Assembly: GCA_019635735.1 (NCBI GenBank)
Contig: JAHBYX010000005.1
Span: 1 to 64,000 of the forward strand
DNA length: 64,000 nucleotides
Direction: 5' to 3'
Origin: Mesorhizobium sp.
GTDB taxonomy: Bacteria > Pseudomonadota > Alphaproteobacteria > Rhizobiales > Rhizobiaceae
In this document: one piece after another, positions 1-9,427 of the stretch
Numbering within the stretch: position 1 is the first letter of the stretch
Layout: the number at the start of each line of letters is the position of its first letter
Notes under the pieces: model-generated
Told to the model about the DNA's origin: nothing
Databases searched by the model: none
The model's input: only the letters and a program-made list of their open reading frames with translations
Position numbers and translations under genes: made by a program

Positions 1-9
1 AAAGGGCGA

Positions 10-417
10 CTACAACACTTCGACGTCCACGGCCCGCGCAGCGGCGCGAAGGTCGCTGTCGAGGGAGGCTAGCGGGATGCCCATTCTCGCGGCGAGTTCG
101 AGATAGGCCGCGTCATAGATCGTGAGGTCGTAGTGATCTGAGAGGTCGAGCGTCGAACTCCACGCCAGATCGGCGGTATCGGGGTCGACCAGAATGGGCA
201 ATGCGGACAGGCTCTCGAATATTGCCGCACGATAGGCCCGGTTGATCCTGTTGCGACGCAGCGCGGTGCGGAGCGAGTTTGCAACTTCGAGCCGCCAGAT
301 CACCGGCACAAATGCCTGCGGGTCCATCAGCCGCTCGAGCACGCGGTCGGTCAGTTCACTCCGCTCATCCTCAAAGTAGCAGGCGACGGTCATCGATGCG
401 TCGAGAACGAAGCTCAC
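10..417 (-). CDS. PIN-domain ribonuclease toxin (VapC-like)
   Basis: This 135-residue protein has the PIN-domain layout of VapC toxins, which are Mg-dependent RNases that cut tRNA or rRNA when released from their antitoxin. The acidic residues expected for metal binding are visible: Asp6 (LDAS), Glu44 (WRLEVAN), Asp102 (IYDAAYLELA) and Asp120 (SLDSD). The length is typical. Its start overlaps the stop of the upstream antitoxin gene by 4 nt (ATGA), so the two are probably translationally coupled. The RNA target cannot be read from the sequence. Confidence 0.85.
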   Translation of the reverse strand: MSFVLDASMTVACYFEDERSELTDRVLERLMDPQAFVPVIWRLEVANSLRTALRRNRINRAYRAAIFESLSALPILVDPDTADLAWSSTLDLSDHYDLTIYDAAYLELAARMGIPLASLDSDLRAAARAVDVEVL

Positions 418-656
418 GGGCGGCCTTCATTAATCATGTCCTTGATGGACAGACCGCCAAGCGTGACCCCCTTTCGCATGCGCCTGATGTTTTCCACCGC
501 CTGGCGCGCCTTTTCGCGATCGAATTCCGGCGAAGCCCCCACCAGCCGCGCCACCGGACGACCGTGCCGGGTGATCGTGACCTCCTCTCCCTTCTCGACC
601 AGATCGAGCAGGGAACCGAGCGTGTTCTTGGCCTCGAAGGCGCCGACGATTTTCAT
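414..656 (-). CDS. Phd/YefM-type antitoxin of the VapC-like toxin
   Basis: This 80-residue protein begins MKIVGAFEAKNTLGSLLDLV and continues with ITRHGRPVARLV. That is the N-terminal DNA-binding pattern of the Phd/YefM antitoxin family, often paired with VapC in rhizobia. The N-terminal part should dimerise and bind the operator; the C-terminal part (about residues 50-80) should wrap the toxin. It lies directly upstream of the PIN toxin with a 4-nt overlap, and a near-perfect palindrome at 671-690 sits just upstream of its start, as expected for autoregulation. Confidence 0.85.
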   Translation of the reverse strand: MKIVGAFEAKNTLGSLLDLVEKGEEVTITRHGRPVARLVGASPEFDREKARQAVENIRRMRKGVTLGGLSIKDMINEGRP

Positions 657-670
657 GGCCTTCTCCGTGT

Positions 671-690
671 AAGCTAGCTTAAGCCAGCTT
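671..690 (-). promoter_or_regulatory. Palindromic operator candidate of the Phd/VapC module
   Basis: AAGCTAGCTTAAGCCAGCTT is a 20-bp inverted repeat with a single mismatched pair, centred 25 nt upstream of the antitoxin ATG. Antitoxins of this family commonly autorepress at such palindromes; binding here is inferred. Confidence 0.5.
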
Positions 691-775
691 ATTCTCCTGC
701 AACACGCCTGTCCAGAAGCGGTGAGGCTCGCAATCTCCGCGCGCGGACAGGCTATTGCTCCCGCCGGAGGCTCCC

Positions 776-1393
776 ATGCTCGATCTCACCTCGTTGCTCA
801 TCTTCGCGGGCGCGCTTCTGGTCGCATCCGGTTCGCCGGGCCCGTCGATCGCGGCGCTCGTCTCGCGCGTCATCACGCGCGGCATCTCCGGCGTCCTGCC
901 GTTTCTGCTGGCGATGTGGATCGGCGAAGCCATCTGGCTGTCGCTCGCCGTGTTCGGTCTCGCCTACGTAGCGCAGACGTTCCACCTTGCCTTCGTCGTC
1001 CTGAAATGGGCGGGCGTGGCCTATCTAGCCTTCCTCGCCTGGAAGATGTGGACCGCGCCGGCCGTCGTCGGCGAGGGTGACCTGCCGAAGGCCGATTCGC
1101 CGCTCAAGCTGTTCCTCGCCGGGATGGCGGTGACGCTCGGCAATCCCAAGATCATGATGTTCTACCTGGCGCTGCTGCCGACGATCGTCGACCTAGCCAG
1201 CGTCACGGTCACGGGCTGGGCGGAGCTGACGCTCACCATGTTCGTCGTGCTGATGGCCGTCGACTGCGGCTGGGCCTTCGCCGCGGCCCAGGCGCGCAGG
1301 CTGCTCAAGAGCCCGCGCGCGGTGAGGATCGCCAACAGGATCAGCGCCGGCACGATGGCGGGCGCGGCGGCTGCGATCGCGGCGCGGGGCTGA
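776..1393 (+). CDS. LysE-family translocator (amino-acid exporter)
   Basis: This 205-residue hydrophobic protein belongs to the LysE/RhtB exporter family, inner-membrane proteins that export amino acids or their derivatives by proton antiport. The family's N-terminal motif is present in ASGSPGPSIAALVSRVITRG near residue 20, followed by about five or six membrane spans. I placed the start at 776, not the in-frame codon at 755, because a CCGGAGG ribosome-binding site lies 5 nt upstream of that ATG and MLDLTSLL matches family N-termini. It converges on the YCII gene with only 2 nt between stops. The substrate is not predictable. Confidence 0.85.
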   Translation: MLDLTSLLIFAGALLVASGSPGPSIAALVSRVITRGISGVLPFLLAMWIGEAIWLSLAVFGLAYVAQTFHLAFVVLKWAGVAYLAFLAWKMWTAPAVVGEGDLPKADSPLKLFLAGMAVTLGNPKIMMFYLALLPTIVDLASVTVTGWAELTLTMFVVLMAVDCGWAFAAAQARRLLKSPRAVRIANRISAGTMAGAAAAIAARG

Positions 1394-1395
1394 AC

Positions 1396-1716
1396 CTACA
1401 TTTCCATGATCGGTGCGATCTCGATGGTACCGCCATCTCCAAGATGCGGACAGCCCTTCGCCATCTCCGCCACTTCGGCGTCGCTGTTGGCCGACAGGAT
1501 CGAGTAGCCGGTCGCCGGGTCCGGCCCGCCATCATTGGTCACCTTGCCGCCGGGATGCACCGTTCTCGACTTGCCGACCGGGTTGCCGCCGTCGACTACG
1601 GCATCCCCAAGCGACCCAAACCATGCGCCCCAGGCCGCCATCACCTTGTCGATTTCCTCCTGGGACGACGGCATGGGTCCGGCCGCGCCGTGATAGACCA
1701 GCAGATATTTCGGCAT
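1396..1716 (-). CDS. YCII-related domain protein
   Basis: The protein has 106 residues. MPKYLLVYHGAA at the start and the core around VHPGGKV and ATGYSILSANSDAEVAEMAKGCP match the YCII/DGPF family, small ferredoxin-like-fold proteins of mostly unknown catalytic role that are common in rhizobia, sometimes near ECF sigma factors. No sigma-factor gene is adjacent here. A strong GGAGGAGGG ribosome-binding site precedes the ATG, and a perfect 12-bp palindrome lies 34 nt upstream of it. Confidence 0.8.
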   Translation of the reverse strand: MPKYLLVYHGAAGPMPSSQEEIDKVMAAWGAWFGSLGDAVVDGGNPVGKSRTVHPGGKVTNDGGPDPATGYSILSANSDAEVAEMAKGCPHLGDGGTIEIAPIMEM

Positions 1717-1749
1717 GTTCCCTCCTCCAAACCAGACCGCACAAGATAC

Positions 1750-1761
1750 GTTGATATCAAC
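1750..1761. promoter_or_regulatory. 12-bp palindrome upstream of the YCII gene
   Basis: GTTGATATCAAC is a perfect palindrome 34-45 nt upstream of the YCII ATG, in the position of a promoter operator. No regulator is identified. Confidence 0.3.
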
Positions 1762-1859
1762 ATAGCTTCTCCCGATGTTTCGGAACAGGGACCGGCACCC
1801 ACGCTAACTTCAATTCCGAGTGATACGACGGCGGGCGCCGCTGGTTGCCGCAAGCCGCC

Positions 1860-2438
1860 TCAGCGCGCCATCCCGTGGTATTCCGGATTGGGCCGCATGT
1901 CGGTGGCGGCGGCGACGCGGTTCGACATGTTGAAGAAGCCGACCGTCGAGGCGATGTCCCAGATGTCGCGGTCGGAGAAGCCGGCACCCCGCAGGGCCGC
2001 CCGGTCGGCCTCCTCGATCGTCGCCGGCGCCTCGGTCAGCTTGACCGCGAAATCGAGCATCGCCTTCTGCTTCGGCGACAGGTTCGCGGCGCGGTAGTTC
2101 ATCACCATCATCTCGCCGAGCGCCGGATCGCCGGAGAGCTGGCGCACCGCCGCGCCGTGGGCGGTGAGACAGTAGTAGCAATGGTTCACGGACGAGACGA
2201 CCACCGCGATCATCTCGCGCTCGAGCTTCGTCAGCCCCGACTCGCCCAACATCAGGTCGTTGTACATATCGGTAAAGGCGCGCAGCTTTTTCTCGTCGAA
2301 GGCGTAGGCGAGCAGCACGTTGGGGATCATGCCGAGCTTCTCCTTCGCCTTGGCGAAATAGGCCCTCGTCGGCTCGCTCAGGTCGGCCTGCTTCAGGTCC
2401 AGTGCGATGATCGGTTCGTCCACTGCGTCATCCTCCAT
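1860..2438 (-). CDS. Peroxidase-related enzyme (AhpD/carboxymuconolactone decarboxylase-like)
   Basis: This 192-residue all-helical protein belongs to the uncharacterised peroxidase-related branch of the AhpD/CMD superfamily. The redox motif is present as CYYC within SSVNHCYYCLTAHGAAV near residues 85-95, with the conserved downstream His; AhpD uses an equivalent CxxC with a His/Glu relay to reduce peroxiredoxin partners or act as a weak peroxidase. The start at 2438 gives a normal family length. It is transcribed divergently from the glutamate dehydrogenase gene across a 97-nt spacer. The physiological substrate is unknown. Confidence 0.85.
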   Translation of the reverse strand: MEDDAVDEPIIALDLKQADLSEPTRAYFAKAKEKLGMIPNVLLAYAFDEKKLRAFTDMYNDLMLGESGLTKLEREMIAVVVSSVNHCYYCLTAHGAAVRQLSGDPALGEMMVMNYRAANLSPKQKAMLDFAVKLTEAPATIEEADRAALRGAGFSDRDIWDIASTVGFFNMSNRVAAATDMRPNPEYHGMAR

Positions 2439-2535
2439 TCACATGCATTTCGCAGATTGCCGGCGATTTGGGCCGTTACGCCGCGTCTTTCTCTGATACG
2501 ATACCTTAAAAAGCAGAAACGGGAGGGGATTCGGC

Positions 2536-5500
2536 ATGCCGACGGGGAAAAAACCTCAGGCCGCCGCAGCAGCGGCCGACCACAAGGGAAGCGCATCGGA
2601 GCTCGCCGGGCACCTTCTCGCCCGCGCGCCCAGCGAAGACGTCGAGGCCTATGACGACGATGCCATCCGGCGCTCGGTCCAGCTCGCCTATGCGGCGCTG
2701 AAGCGCCACCGCAAGGGCGACAGCGTCATCGCAATCGACCGCGATCCTGGCATTGCGCGGCAAGGCCGCAAGGTTTCGGTCGTGACGCTCGTCAACGACA
2801 ACATGCCGTTCCTGTTCGATTCCGTGATCGGCGAGATGACCGACGGCGCGGCCGAGCCGCTCCTCGTCATGCATCCGGTGCTGCAGGTCACGCACGGCAA
2901 GTCGGGTGTCAGCGGCATCGTCGGCGAGGCGGGGTCGGGACGCCAGGATCCCGGCCTCGATCGGGTAAGCCTGATCCACGTCCACCTGCCGCTGATGACC
3001 GAAGCCAGGGCGAAAGCGCTCGAAGCGGGCCTGCAGCGCGTGCTCGACGCCGTCCGCTCGTCCGTGACCGACTGGAAGCCGATGCTTGCCCGGCTGGAGC
3101 AGGCGATTTCAAGCTTCCGCTATGCCGACGTGCCGCTGAAGAAGGAGGCCGTCGAGGAAGCGGTGGCGTTCCTCGAATGGCTGCGGGACGACAATTTCAC
3201 GTTCCTCGGCATGCGCGACTACGTCTACAAGGGCACCGAGAAGACCGGGACACTGGAGCGCAGCCGCCAGGCCGGTCTCGGCCTGCTTGCCGACCCCAAC
3301 ACGCTCGTCCTGCGCAGCGGCACCGAGGCGGTGACGACCACGCCCGAAATCCGCGCGTTCCTGAACGGTCCGGATCCGCTGATCGTCACCAAGGCGAACA
3401 CCAAGTCGCTCGTCCACCGCCGCATCTATCTCGACTACATCGGCGTGAAGACATTCGACGCCAAGGGCAAGCTGCTCGGCGAACTGCGCATCGTCGGCCT
3501 GTTCACCTCCACCGCCTACACGCGCTCGGTGATGACAATCCCCTACCTGCGCTCGAAGGCGCAGCAGGTCATCGCCAAATCCGGCTTCGAGGCGACCGAC
3601 CATTCCGGCAAGGCGCTGATCAACGTGCTGGAATCCTATCCCCGCGATGAGCTGTTCCAGATCGACGTGCCGCTCCTGCGCAAGCATGCGGCGACGATCC
3701 TGGCGCTCGGCGAGCGGCCGCGCATCCGGGTTCTGGTGCGCGTCGACCGGTTCGACCGCTTCGTGTCGATCATCGTCTTCGTGCCGCGCGACCGCTACGA
3801 CAGCCGGGCGCGCGAACGAATCGGCGCGTATCTGAAGACCGCGTTCGAAGGCCGCCTGTCGGCCTACTATCCGGCCTTCCCCGACAGCGGGTTGGCGCGC
3901 GTCCATTTCATCATCGGCCGCTCCGGCGGCAAGACGCCGAAGGTCGATCCGGCGGAGCTCGAAGCCGGCGTGCGCGACATCGTGCGCACCTGGGACGATG
4001 CCATTGCCGATACCGCCGAAACGCTGGCCATCGAGGACGAGTTCGCGGCGATCGCGCTGCGTTTCCCCGAGAGCTACCGCGGCAGCTTCAGCGCGGCGGA
4101 AGCGCTGCATGACGCGCGCCGCGTGGCCGCCGTCAGCGCGGACAGGCCGATCGCCATCGACTACTACCGCCAGAAGGACCAGGCGCCGCAGAAGGCGGCA
4201 CTCAAGATCCACCATTTCGGCAGGCCCGTGTCGCTGTCGCGCCGGGTGCCGCTCCTGGAGAACATGGGCTTCCGGGTCATCAGCGAACGGACGTTCGAAG
4301 TCTCCGACGGCGAGGGCGACACGATCTTCCTGCACGACATGGAGATCGAGAATGCCTTCGGCGCGCCGATCGACCTGAAGGATGGCGGCGCGCTGTTCGA
4401 GAGCGTGTTCCTGTCGGTCTGGCGCGGCGAGGCCGACAATGACGGCTACAACGCGCTGGCCCAGACCGCCGGGCTCGACCCGCGCGCGATCCTGATCCTG
4501 CGCGCCTACGGACGCTACCTGCAGCAGGCGGGCATTCCGCAGAGCCAGGAGTTCATCGCCGGCGTGCTCAACCGCTATCCGCAGATCGCGCGGGCCCTGC
4601 ACAGCCTCTTCGTCGCCCGCTTCGATCCTTCGCGGGCGCAGGACTTCGAGGTCGAGAGCAAGCACCTGAAGTCGGCCATCCGCGACGCGCTGGCCGAGGT
4701 GCCGAGCCTCGACGACGACACGATCATCCGCCGCTATCTCAACCTGATCGATTCCTCCCTCCGGACCAATCATTTCGCGCCGGCGAAGCTAGGGGTGTCG
4801 CTGGCGATCAAGCTCGACTCGAAGAGCGTGACCGGCCTGCCGGAGCCGAAGCCATGGCGTGAGATCTTCGTCTACGGTCCCGAGGTCGAGGGCGTGCATT
4901 TGCGTTTCGGGCCGGTGGCGCGCGGAGGGCTCAGGTGGTCGGACCGGGCGCAGGACTACCGCACCGAGGTACTCGGCCTCGTCAAGGCGCAGCAGGTGAA
5001 GAACGCCGTGATCGTGCCGGTCGGCGCCAAGGGCGGTTTCTTCCCGAAACTCCTGCCAGCCGGCGGTAGCCGCGACGCGGTCTTCGCCGCCGGCACCAGC
5101 GCCTATGTCAACTTCGTCTCCTCGCTGCTGTCGATCACCGACAATCTGGACAGCAATGGCGTGGTGCCGCCGACAGACGTGGTGCGGCGCGACACCGACG
5201 ATCCCTATTTCGTCGTCGCCGCCGACAAGGGCACGGCGACCTTCTCCGACACCGCCAACGCGATCAGCCAGGCTCACGACTTCTGGCTGGACGACGCCTT
5301 CGCCTCGGGCGGTTCGGCCGGCTACGACCACAAGAAGATGGGCATTACGGCCCGCGGCGCCTGGGAGGCGGTGAAGCGCCACTTCCGCGAGATGAACCGC
5401 GACATCCAGGCCGAGCCGTTCACCGTCGTCGGCGTCGGCGACATGTCGGGCGACGTCTTCGGCAACGGCATGCTGCTCTCGCGCGAGATCCGGCTGATCG

Positions 5501-7305
5501 CGGCCTTCGACCACCGCGACATCTTCATCGACCCGGACCCGGACGCGGCAGCCTCTTTCGCCGAGCGCGAGCGGCTCTTCACGCTCCCCCGCTCGTCCTG
5601 GCAGGACTACGACAAGAGCAAGCTCTCCGCCGGCGGCGGCATCTTCCCGCGGTCGCTGAAGTCGATAACGCTGAGCCCCGCGGCTGCCGCCGCGATCGGG
5701 CTCGACAAGACGGTCGCCTCGCCGGCGGAGATCATGAACGCCATCCTCAAGGCGCCGGCCGATCTTCTCTGGTTCGGCGGCATCGGCACTTACGTGCGGG
5801 GTTCGTCCGAGACCAATCCGGAGGTCGGCGACCGTGCCAACGACGCGATCCGCATCACCGGCGCCGAGGTGCGCGCCAGGGTGATCGGCGAGGGCGCCAA
5901 TCTCGGCGTCACCCAGCGCGGCCGCATCGAATACGGGCTCGCCGGCGGGCGCTGCAATTCGGACGCGATCGACAATTCCGGCGGGGTGAACTCGTCCGAC
6001 GTCGAGGTGAACATCAAGATCGCGCTGGCAACGGCGATGCGCTCGGGCAGCCTCACCCGGCCGGCGCGCAACAAGCTGCTTGCCTCGATGACCGACGAAG
6101 TCGCCGGCCTGGTGCTCGCCAACAACTATCACCAGACGCTCGCAATCTCGCTGGCGCAGTTGCGCGGCACGGCCGAGATCCCGCACCAGCAGCGGTTCAT
6201 GGCGGCTCTCGAGGCACGCAGGCTGCTCGATCGCAAGGTCGAGCTCCTGCCCTCCGACGTGGCACTGGCCGAGCGGGCGGCGCGCAACGAACCGCTGACG
6301 CGGGCCGAGATCGGCGTGCTGCTCGCCTATGCCAAGATGGTGCTTCTCGACGATCTGGTGGCGAGCCCGCTGCCGGACGAGCCTTATCTGGAGCGCGACC
6401 TGCTCGACTATTTCCCCGACAGGATGGCGAAGAAATACGCGGCCGAGATCGGCGGCCACCGGCTGCGGCGCGAGATCATCGCCACGCAACTGGCCAACGA
6501 CGCGATCAACCGCGGCGGGCCGACCTTCGTCAGCCGCCTGCAGGACGCGACCGGCGTGCCGGCCAGCGAGATCGTCGAAGCCTATGTGCTTGTGCGCGAC
6601 GGCTTCGGCCTGCCGGCGCTCTATGCCGAGATCGACGCACTGGATGCGAAGATCGACGGCCAGGCGCAGCTGCAGCTCTACCAGACCGTCGGCCGCCTCG
6701 TGCACGGCCAGACCACCTGGTTCGCCCGCAACCCGGACAGCGCCGGGCTCGCCGAGCGGATCGCGGCGCTGCAGGCCGCGCGCAAGGCGATCGAGCCGAA
6801 GCTGACCTCGTGGCTTCCCACGGACATGAAGGCGCGGCACGGCGCGCGCGTCGACGCGATCGCCCAGTCCGGCGCGCCCGCGAAGCTCGCGGAGCGGTTG
6901 GCCGGCCTGTCGCTGTCGGAACTCGTGCCGGAAATGGCGCTGGTGGCACGGCTCAGCGAGGCCTCTCCGGACGAGGCCGCCAAGGCGATCCTGTCGCTCA
7001 ACGCCCTGTTCCGGATCGGCCGGATCGAGGACGCGGCCCGTTCGATCATGCCGAGCGACTATTATGACGGCCTTGCTCTTTCACGGGCGCATGACATGAT
7101 CGCGGCCGCCCGGCGGGGGATGGCCGTGGCGGCGCTGCGCACGCACGGCAAGGCCGACGACCCTGTCGCGGCATGGGTGCAGGCGGGCGGCCAGCGCATC
7201 GAACGCGCGCGGGAGCGGTTGCAGGGTCTGACCGAGAGCGGCGAAATCACGCTGTCCCGGTTGGCTGTCGCGGCCGGTCTGATGAACGATCTGGCCGGCA
7301 TGTGA
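2536..7305 (+). CDS. NAD-dependent glutamate dehydrogenase, large (about 180 kDa) type
   Basis: The 1589-residue protein has the length and layout of the NAD-specific bacterial GdhB/GDH-180 family, which deaminates glutamate to 2-oxoglutarate and ammonia for catabolism. The long N-terminal half carries ACT-like regulatory segments. The catalytic part includes GGLRWSDRAQDYRTEVLGL from about residue 797, a Lys-Gly-Gly motif at Lys832 (VPVGAKGGFFPK) and a nucleotide-binding stretch around residues 966-978 (GVGDMSGDVFGNG). A GGGAGGGG ribosome-binding site precedes the ATG. It stands alone, with the MFS gene 17 nt downstream possibly cotranscribed. The large antisense open frames across it are shadows. 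Confidence 0.97.
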   Translation: MPTGKKPQAAAAAADHKGSASELAGHLLARAPSEDVEAYDDDAIRRSVQLAYAALKRHRKGDSVIAIDRDPGIARQGRKVSVVTLVNDNMPFLFDSVIGEMTDGAAEPLLVMHPVLQVTHGKSGVSGIVGEAGSGRQDPGLDRVSLIHVHLPLMTEARAKALEAGLQRVLDAVRSSVTDWKPMLARLEQAISSFRYADVPLKKEAVEEAVAFLEWLRDDNFTFLGMRDYVYKGTEKTGTLERSRQAGLGLLADPNTLVLRSGTEAVTTTPEIRAFLNGPDPLIVTKANTKSLVHRRIYLDYIGVKTFDAKGKLLGELRIVGLFTSTAYTRSVMTIPYLRSKAQQVIAKSGFEATDHSGKALINVLESYPRDELFQIDVPLLRKHAATILALGERPRIRVLVRVDRFDRFVSIIVFVPRDRYDSRARERIGAYLKTAFEGRLSAYYPAFPDSGLARVHFIIGRSGGKTPKVDPAELEAGVRDIVRTWDDAIADTAETLAIEDEFAAIALRFPESYRGSFSAAEALHDARRVAAVSADRPIAIDYYRQKDQAPQKAALKIHHFGRPVSLSRRVPLLENMGFRVISERTFEVSDGEGDTIFLHDMEIENAFGAPIDLKDGGALFESVFLSVWRGEADNDGYNALAQTAGLDPRAILILRAYGRYLQQAGIPQSQEFIAGVLNRYPQIARALHSLFVARFDPSRAQDFEVESKHLKSAIRDALAEVPSLDDDTIIRRYLNLIDSSLRTNHFAPAKLGVSLAIKLDSKSVTGLPEPKPWREIFVYGPEVEGVHLRFGPVARGGLRWSDRAQDYRTEVLGLVKAQQVKNAVIVPVGAKGGFFPKLLPAGGSRDAVFAAGTSAYVNFVSSLLSITDNLDSNGVVPPTDVVRRDTDDPYFVVAADKGTATFSDTANAISQAHDFWLDDAFASGGSAGYDHKKMGITARGAWEAVKRHFREMNRDIQAEPFTVVGVGDMSGDVFGNGMLLSREIRLIAAFDHRDIFIDPDPDAAASFAERERLFTLPRSSWQDYDKSKLSAGGGIFPRSLKSITLSPAAAAAIGLDKTVASPAEIMNAILKAPADLLWFGGIGTYVRGSSETNPEVGDRANDAIRITGAEVRARVIGEGANLGVTQRGRIEYGLAGGRCNSDAIDNSGGVNSSDVEVNIKIALATAMRSGSLTRPARNKLLASMTDEVAGLVLANNYHQTLAISLAQLRGTAEIPHQQRFMAALEARRLLDRKVELLPSDVALAERAARNEPLTRAEIGVLLAYAKMVLLDDLVASPLPDEPYLERDLLDYFPDRMAKKYAAEIGGHRLRREIIATQLANDAINRGGPTFVSRLQDATGVPASEIVEAYVLVRDGFGLPALYAEIDALDAKIDGQAQLQLYQTVGRLVHGQTTWFARNPDSAGLAERIAALQAARKAIEPKLTSWLPTDMKARHGARVDAIAQSGAPAKLAERLAGLSLSELVPEMALVARLSEASPDEAAKAILSLNALFRIGRIEDAARSIMPSDYYDGLALSRAHDMIAAARRGMAVAALRTHGKADDPVAAWVQAGGQRIERARERLQGLTESGEITLSRLAVAAGLMNDLAGM

Positions 7306-7322
7306 CCGGAAGGAGTGGGGAC

Positions 7323-8720
7323 ATGTCTGAGCCGGTCGTAACGCGGGCGCCGAAGCGCGGCATCTGGGGCTGGATGCTGTTCGACTTCGCGCAGCAGCCT
7401 TTTCATACTCTGATCATCACCTTCGTCTTCGCCCCCTATTTCGCCGCTCATGTCGCGTCGAACCCGGCCGAAGGCCAGGAATACTGGGGCTACGCCGCAG
7501 GCATCGGCGGCGCCATCATCGCGCTCACCTCGCCCATCCTCGGCGCCATCGCCGATGCGACCGGGCCCCGCAAGCCGTGGATCCTTCTGTTCTCCATCAT
7601 CGGCTTCATCGGCTGCTGGATGCTCTGGTATGCGATGCCGGGCATGGGCAATCTCGGCTTCGCCATGCTGGCGATCGTGCTGGCGCTGGTCGGCATGGAA
7701 TTCGCCGCGGTCTTCAACAACGCGATGATGCCGACGCTCGTGCCCCGGGCCGACCTCGGCCGCCTGTCCGGTTCTGCCTGGGGTCTCGGCTATGTCGGCG
7801 GGCTGATCTCGCTGGTCATCGTGCTGGGCTTCCTCTCCGCCAGCCCCGAGACCGGCAAGACGCTGATCGGCATCCCGCCGCTGTTCGGGCTCGACCCGGC
7901 GACCCATGCGGGCGACCGGGCATCCGGGCCGCTCACCTCGCTCTGGTATCTCGTCTTCGTGCTGCCGATGTTCTTCTGGACACCGGACGTGACGCGCCGC
8001 GAATCCGCGGTCGGAGCCATCCGGCGAGGGCTTTCGGAGCTTTGGGAGACGGTGCGTACGCTGCCTGCCCAGCGCAGCTATTTCTCCTTCCTGCTGTCGT
8101 CCATGTTCTACCGCGACGCGCTCAACGCGCTCTACTCGTTCGGCGGCATCTACGCGGCCGGCGTGCTCGGCTGGCCGATCATCAAGATCGGCATCTTCGG
8201 CATCCTGGCGAACCTCACCGGCGCGGTCGGCGCCTGGATCGGCGGCCGCGCCGACCAGCGTTTCGGGCCGAAGCCCGTCATCAGCGTTTCGATCCTGATC
8301 CTGATCCTGTGCTGCGTGACGGTGATCTCGACGACCAAGACCGAGGTCCTGTTCATGACGGTCGCAGCGGAAGGGTCCGGCTCGAGCCTGCCCGACATCG
8401 TCTTCTACATCGCCGGCGCCTTCATCGGTGCTGCCGGCGGCTCCATCCAGGCCGCCTCGCGCACGCTGCTGGTCGACCAGGTGGAGGGCGACAAGGTGAC
8501 GGAAGCGTTCGGCCTCTACGCGCTGTCAGGCCGGGCGACCTCGTTCATCGCGCCCTTCGCGATCGCCTTCGCCACCGCCTGGTTCGCCTCTGAGGCGTTC
8601 GGCCTATCCAACCAGGACGCGCAACGCCTCGGCGTCACGCCGATCGTGGCACTGTTCGTGATCGGGCTGGTGCTGCTGCCCTGGGTCAGGAGCAGGGACT
8701 ACAAGCTGGCGGCGGCGTGA
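7323..8720 (+). CDS. MFS transporter of the UMF1/Atg22-like family
   Basis: This 465-residue integral membrane protein has about 12 hydrophobic segments. Its N-terminus (WGWMLFDFAQQPFHTLIITF) and the GPRKPWI loop are typical of the UMF1 family, related to vacuolar amino-acid effluxer Atg22. Another recognisable segment is VLVPRADLGRLSGSAWGLGY-like sequence near residue 150. The start at 7323 follows a GGAAGGAGTGGGG ribosome-binding site; a longer in-frame extension would run back into the glutamate dehydrogenase gene. The neighbour suggests amino-acid or metabolite efflux, but this is inference from position only. Confidence 0.85.
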   Translation: MSEPVVTRAPKRGIWGWMLFDFAQQPFHTLIITFVFAPYFAAHVASNPAEGQEYWGYAAGIGGAIIALTSPILGAIADATGPRKPWILLFSIIGFIGCWMLWYAMPGMGNLGFAMLAIVLALVGMEFAAVFNNAMMPTLVPRADLGRLSGSAWGLGYVGGLISLVIVLGFLSASPETGKTLIGIPPLFGLDPATHAGDRASGPLTSLWYLVFVLPMFFWTPDVTRRESAVGAIRRGLSELWETVRTLPAQRSYFSFLLSSMFYRDALNALYSFGGIYAAGVLGWPIIKIGIFGILANLTGAVGAWIGGRADQRFGPKPVISVSILILILCCVTVISTTKTEVLFMTVAAEGSGSSLPDIVFYIAGAFIGAAGGSIQAASRTLLVDQVEGDKVTEAFGLYALSGRATSFIAPFAIAFATAWFASEAFGLSNQDAQRLGVTPIVALFVIGLVLLPWVRSRDYKLAAA

Positions 8721-8761
8721 TCCCGCATTCTTGAAGCTTGGTACCTTTTGCGTTACCATTC

Positions 8762-9079
8762 ATGCGAATTGTCGAGTATACCGACTCCGGGGGCAGGAGC
8801 CCTTTCGGCACATGGTTCGAACGGTTGGATGCTCCTGCCGCTTCGAAAGTGACTGTCGCGCTGGCGCGTATGGAAGGCGGAAACCTCTCCAACGCCAAGT
8901 CGGTCGGCTCGGGCGTATTCGAGTATCGGATTGATTGGGGACCTGGCTATCGGATTTATTTCGGCCAGTTCGGAACGGAAATGGTTGTCCTGGTGGGTGG
9001 CGGCACCAAGCAGCGGCAGCAGCGCGATATCCGCGAGGCCGTCGAACGCTGGGCGGACTATCGCAGACGCAAAGGGTGA
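8762..9079 (+). CDS. RelE/ParE-superfamily toxin (HigB-like)
   Basis: This 105-residue protein shows the compact RelE/HigB toxin pattern: FGTWFERLDAPAASKVTVAL, then SGVFEYRIDWGPGYRIYFGQ, then VGGGTKQRQQRDI with a basic C-terminus. Family members are ribosome-dependent mRNA endonucleases. I chose the ATG at 8762 (MRIVEY) because it matches family N-termini; an in-frame TTG at 8738 is possible. The inverted pair TGGTA/TACCA at 8739-8758 just upstream could be the operator. The antitoxin gene follows after 6 nt. Confidence 0.8.
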   Translation: MRIVEYTDSGGRSPFGTWFERLDAPAASKVTVALARMEGGNLSNAKSVGSGVFEYRIDWGPGYRIYFGQFGTEMVVLVGGGTKQRQQRDIREAVERWADYRRRKG

Positions 9080-9085
9080 CATGCC

Positions 9086-9406
9086 ATGGCGCTGACACGC
9101 GATTTCAAGGTGACACTGAAGGCCAGGGCGGACGGCGATCCGGCGTTTCGCGCAGCTCTGCTTTCTGACGCCATCGAGCTGTTGCTTGCCGGTGATCTCG
9201 ATACCGGCAAGATCGTTCTGAGGAATTTCATCAAAGCGACCGTCGGCTTCGCTTCGCTCGCCGCCTTGTCGGGCATTCCGGCGAAGAGCCTGATGCGCAT
9301 GTTCGGGCCGAAGGGAAATCCGACGGCTGCGAGCCTGTTTACGGTCATCTCCGCCTTGCAGAAGGCAACCGGCGTTCAGCTCGAGGTGACGGCCGACGCA
9401 GCATAA
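9086..9406 (+). CDS. HigA-like antitoxin (addiction-module antidote, HTH)
   Basis: This 106-residue protein contains a Cro/C1-type helix-turn-helix in its second half, around [19 protein letters not shown] and [17 protein letters not shown]. This is the layout of the probable addiction-module antidote family that accompanies this RelE subtype. It should neutralise the toxin encoded 6 nt upstream and repress the shared promoter. The toxin-first gene order is the HigBA order. The next gene, purH, is convergent, with its stop 21 nt away. Confidence 0.8.
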   Translation: MALTRDFKVTLKARADGDPAFRAALLSDAIELLLAGDLDTGKIVLRNFIKATVGFASLAALSGIPAKSLMRMFGPKGNPTAASLFTVISALQKATGVQLEVTADAA

Positions 9407-9427
9407 CCGTCTCCGGGCGGCCTGCCG

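Noticed and set aside
4789..6840. Long antisense frames within the glutamate dehydrogenase gene
   Set aside because: Same cause: third-position GC leaves the antisense frame open. The sense protein is full length and well conserved.
7173..7322. N-terminal extension of the MFS transporter
   Set aside because: The extension lies inside the glutamate dehydrogenase coding sequence and is Arg-rich; the ATG at 7323 has a strong ribosome-binding site.
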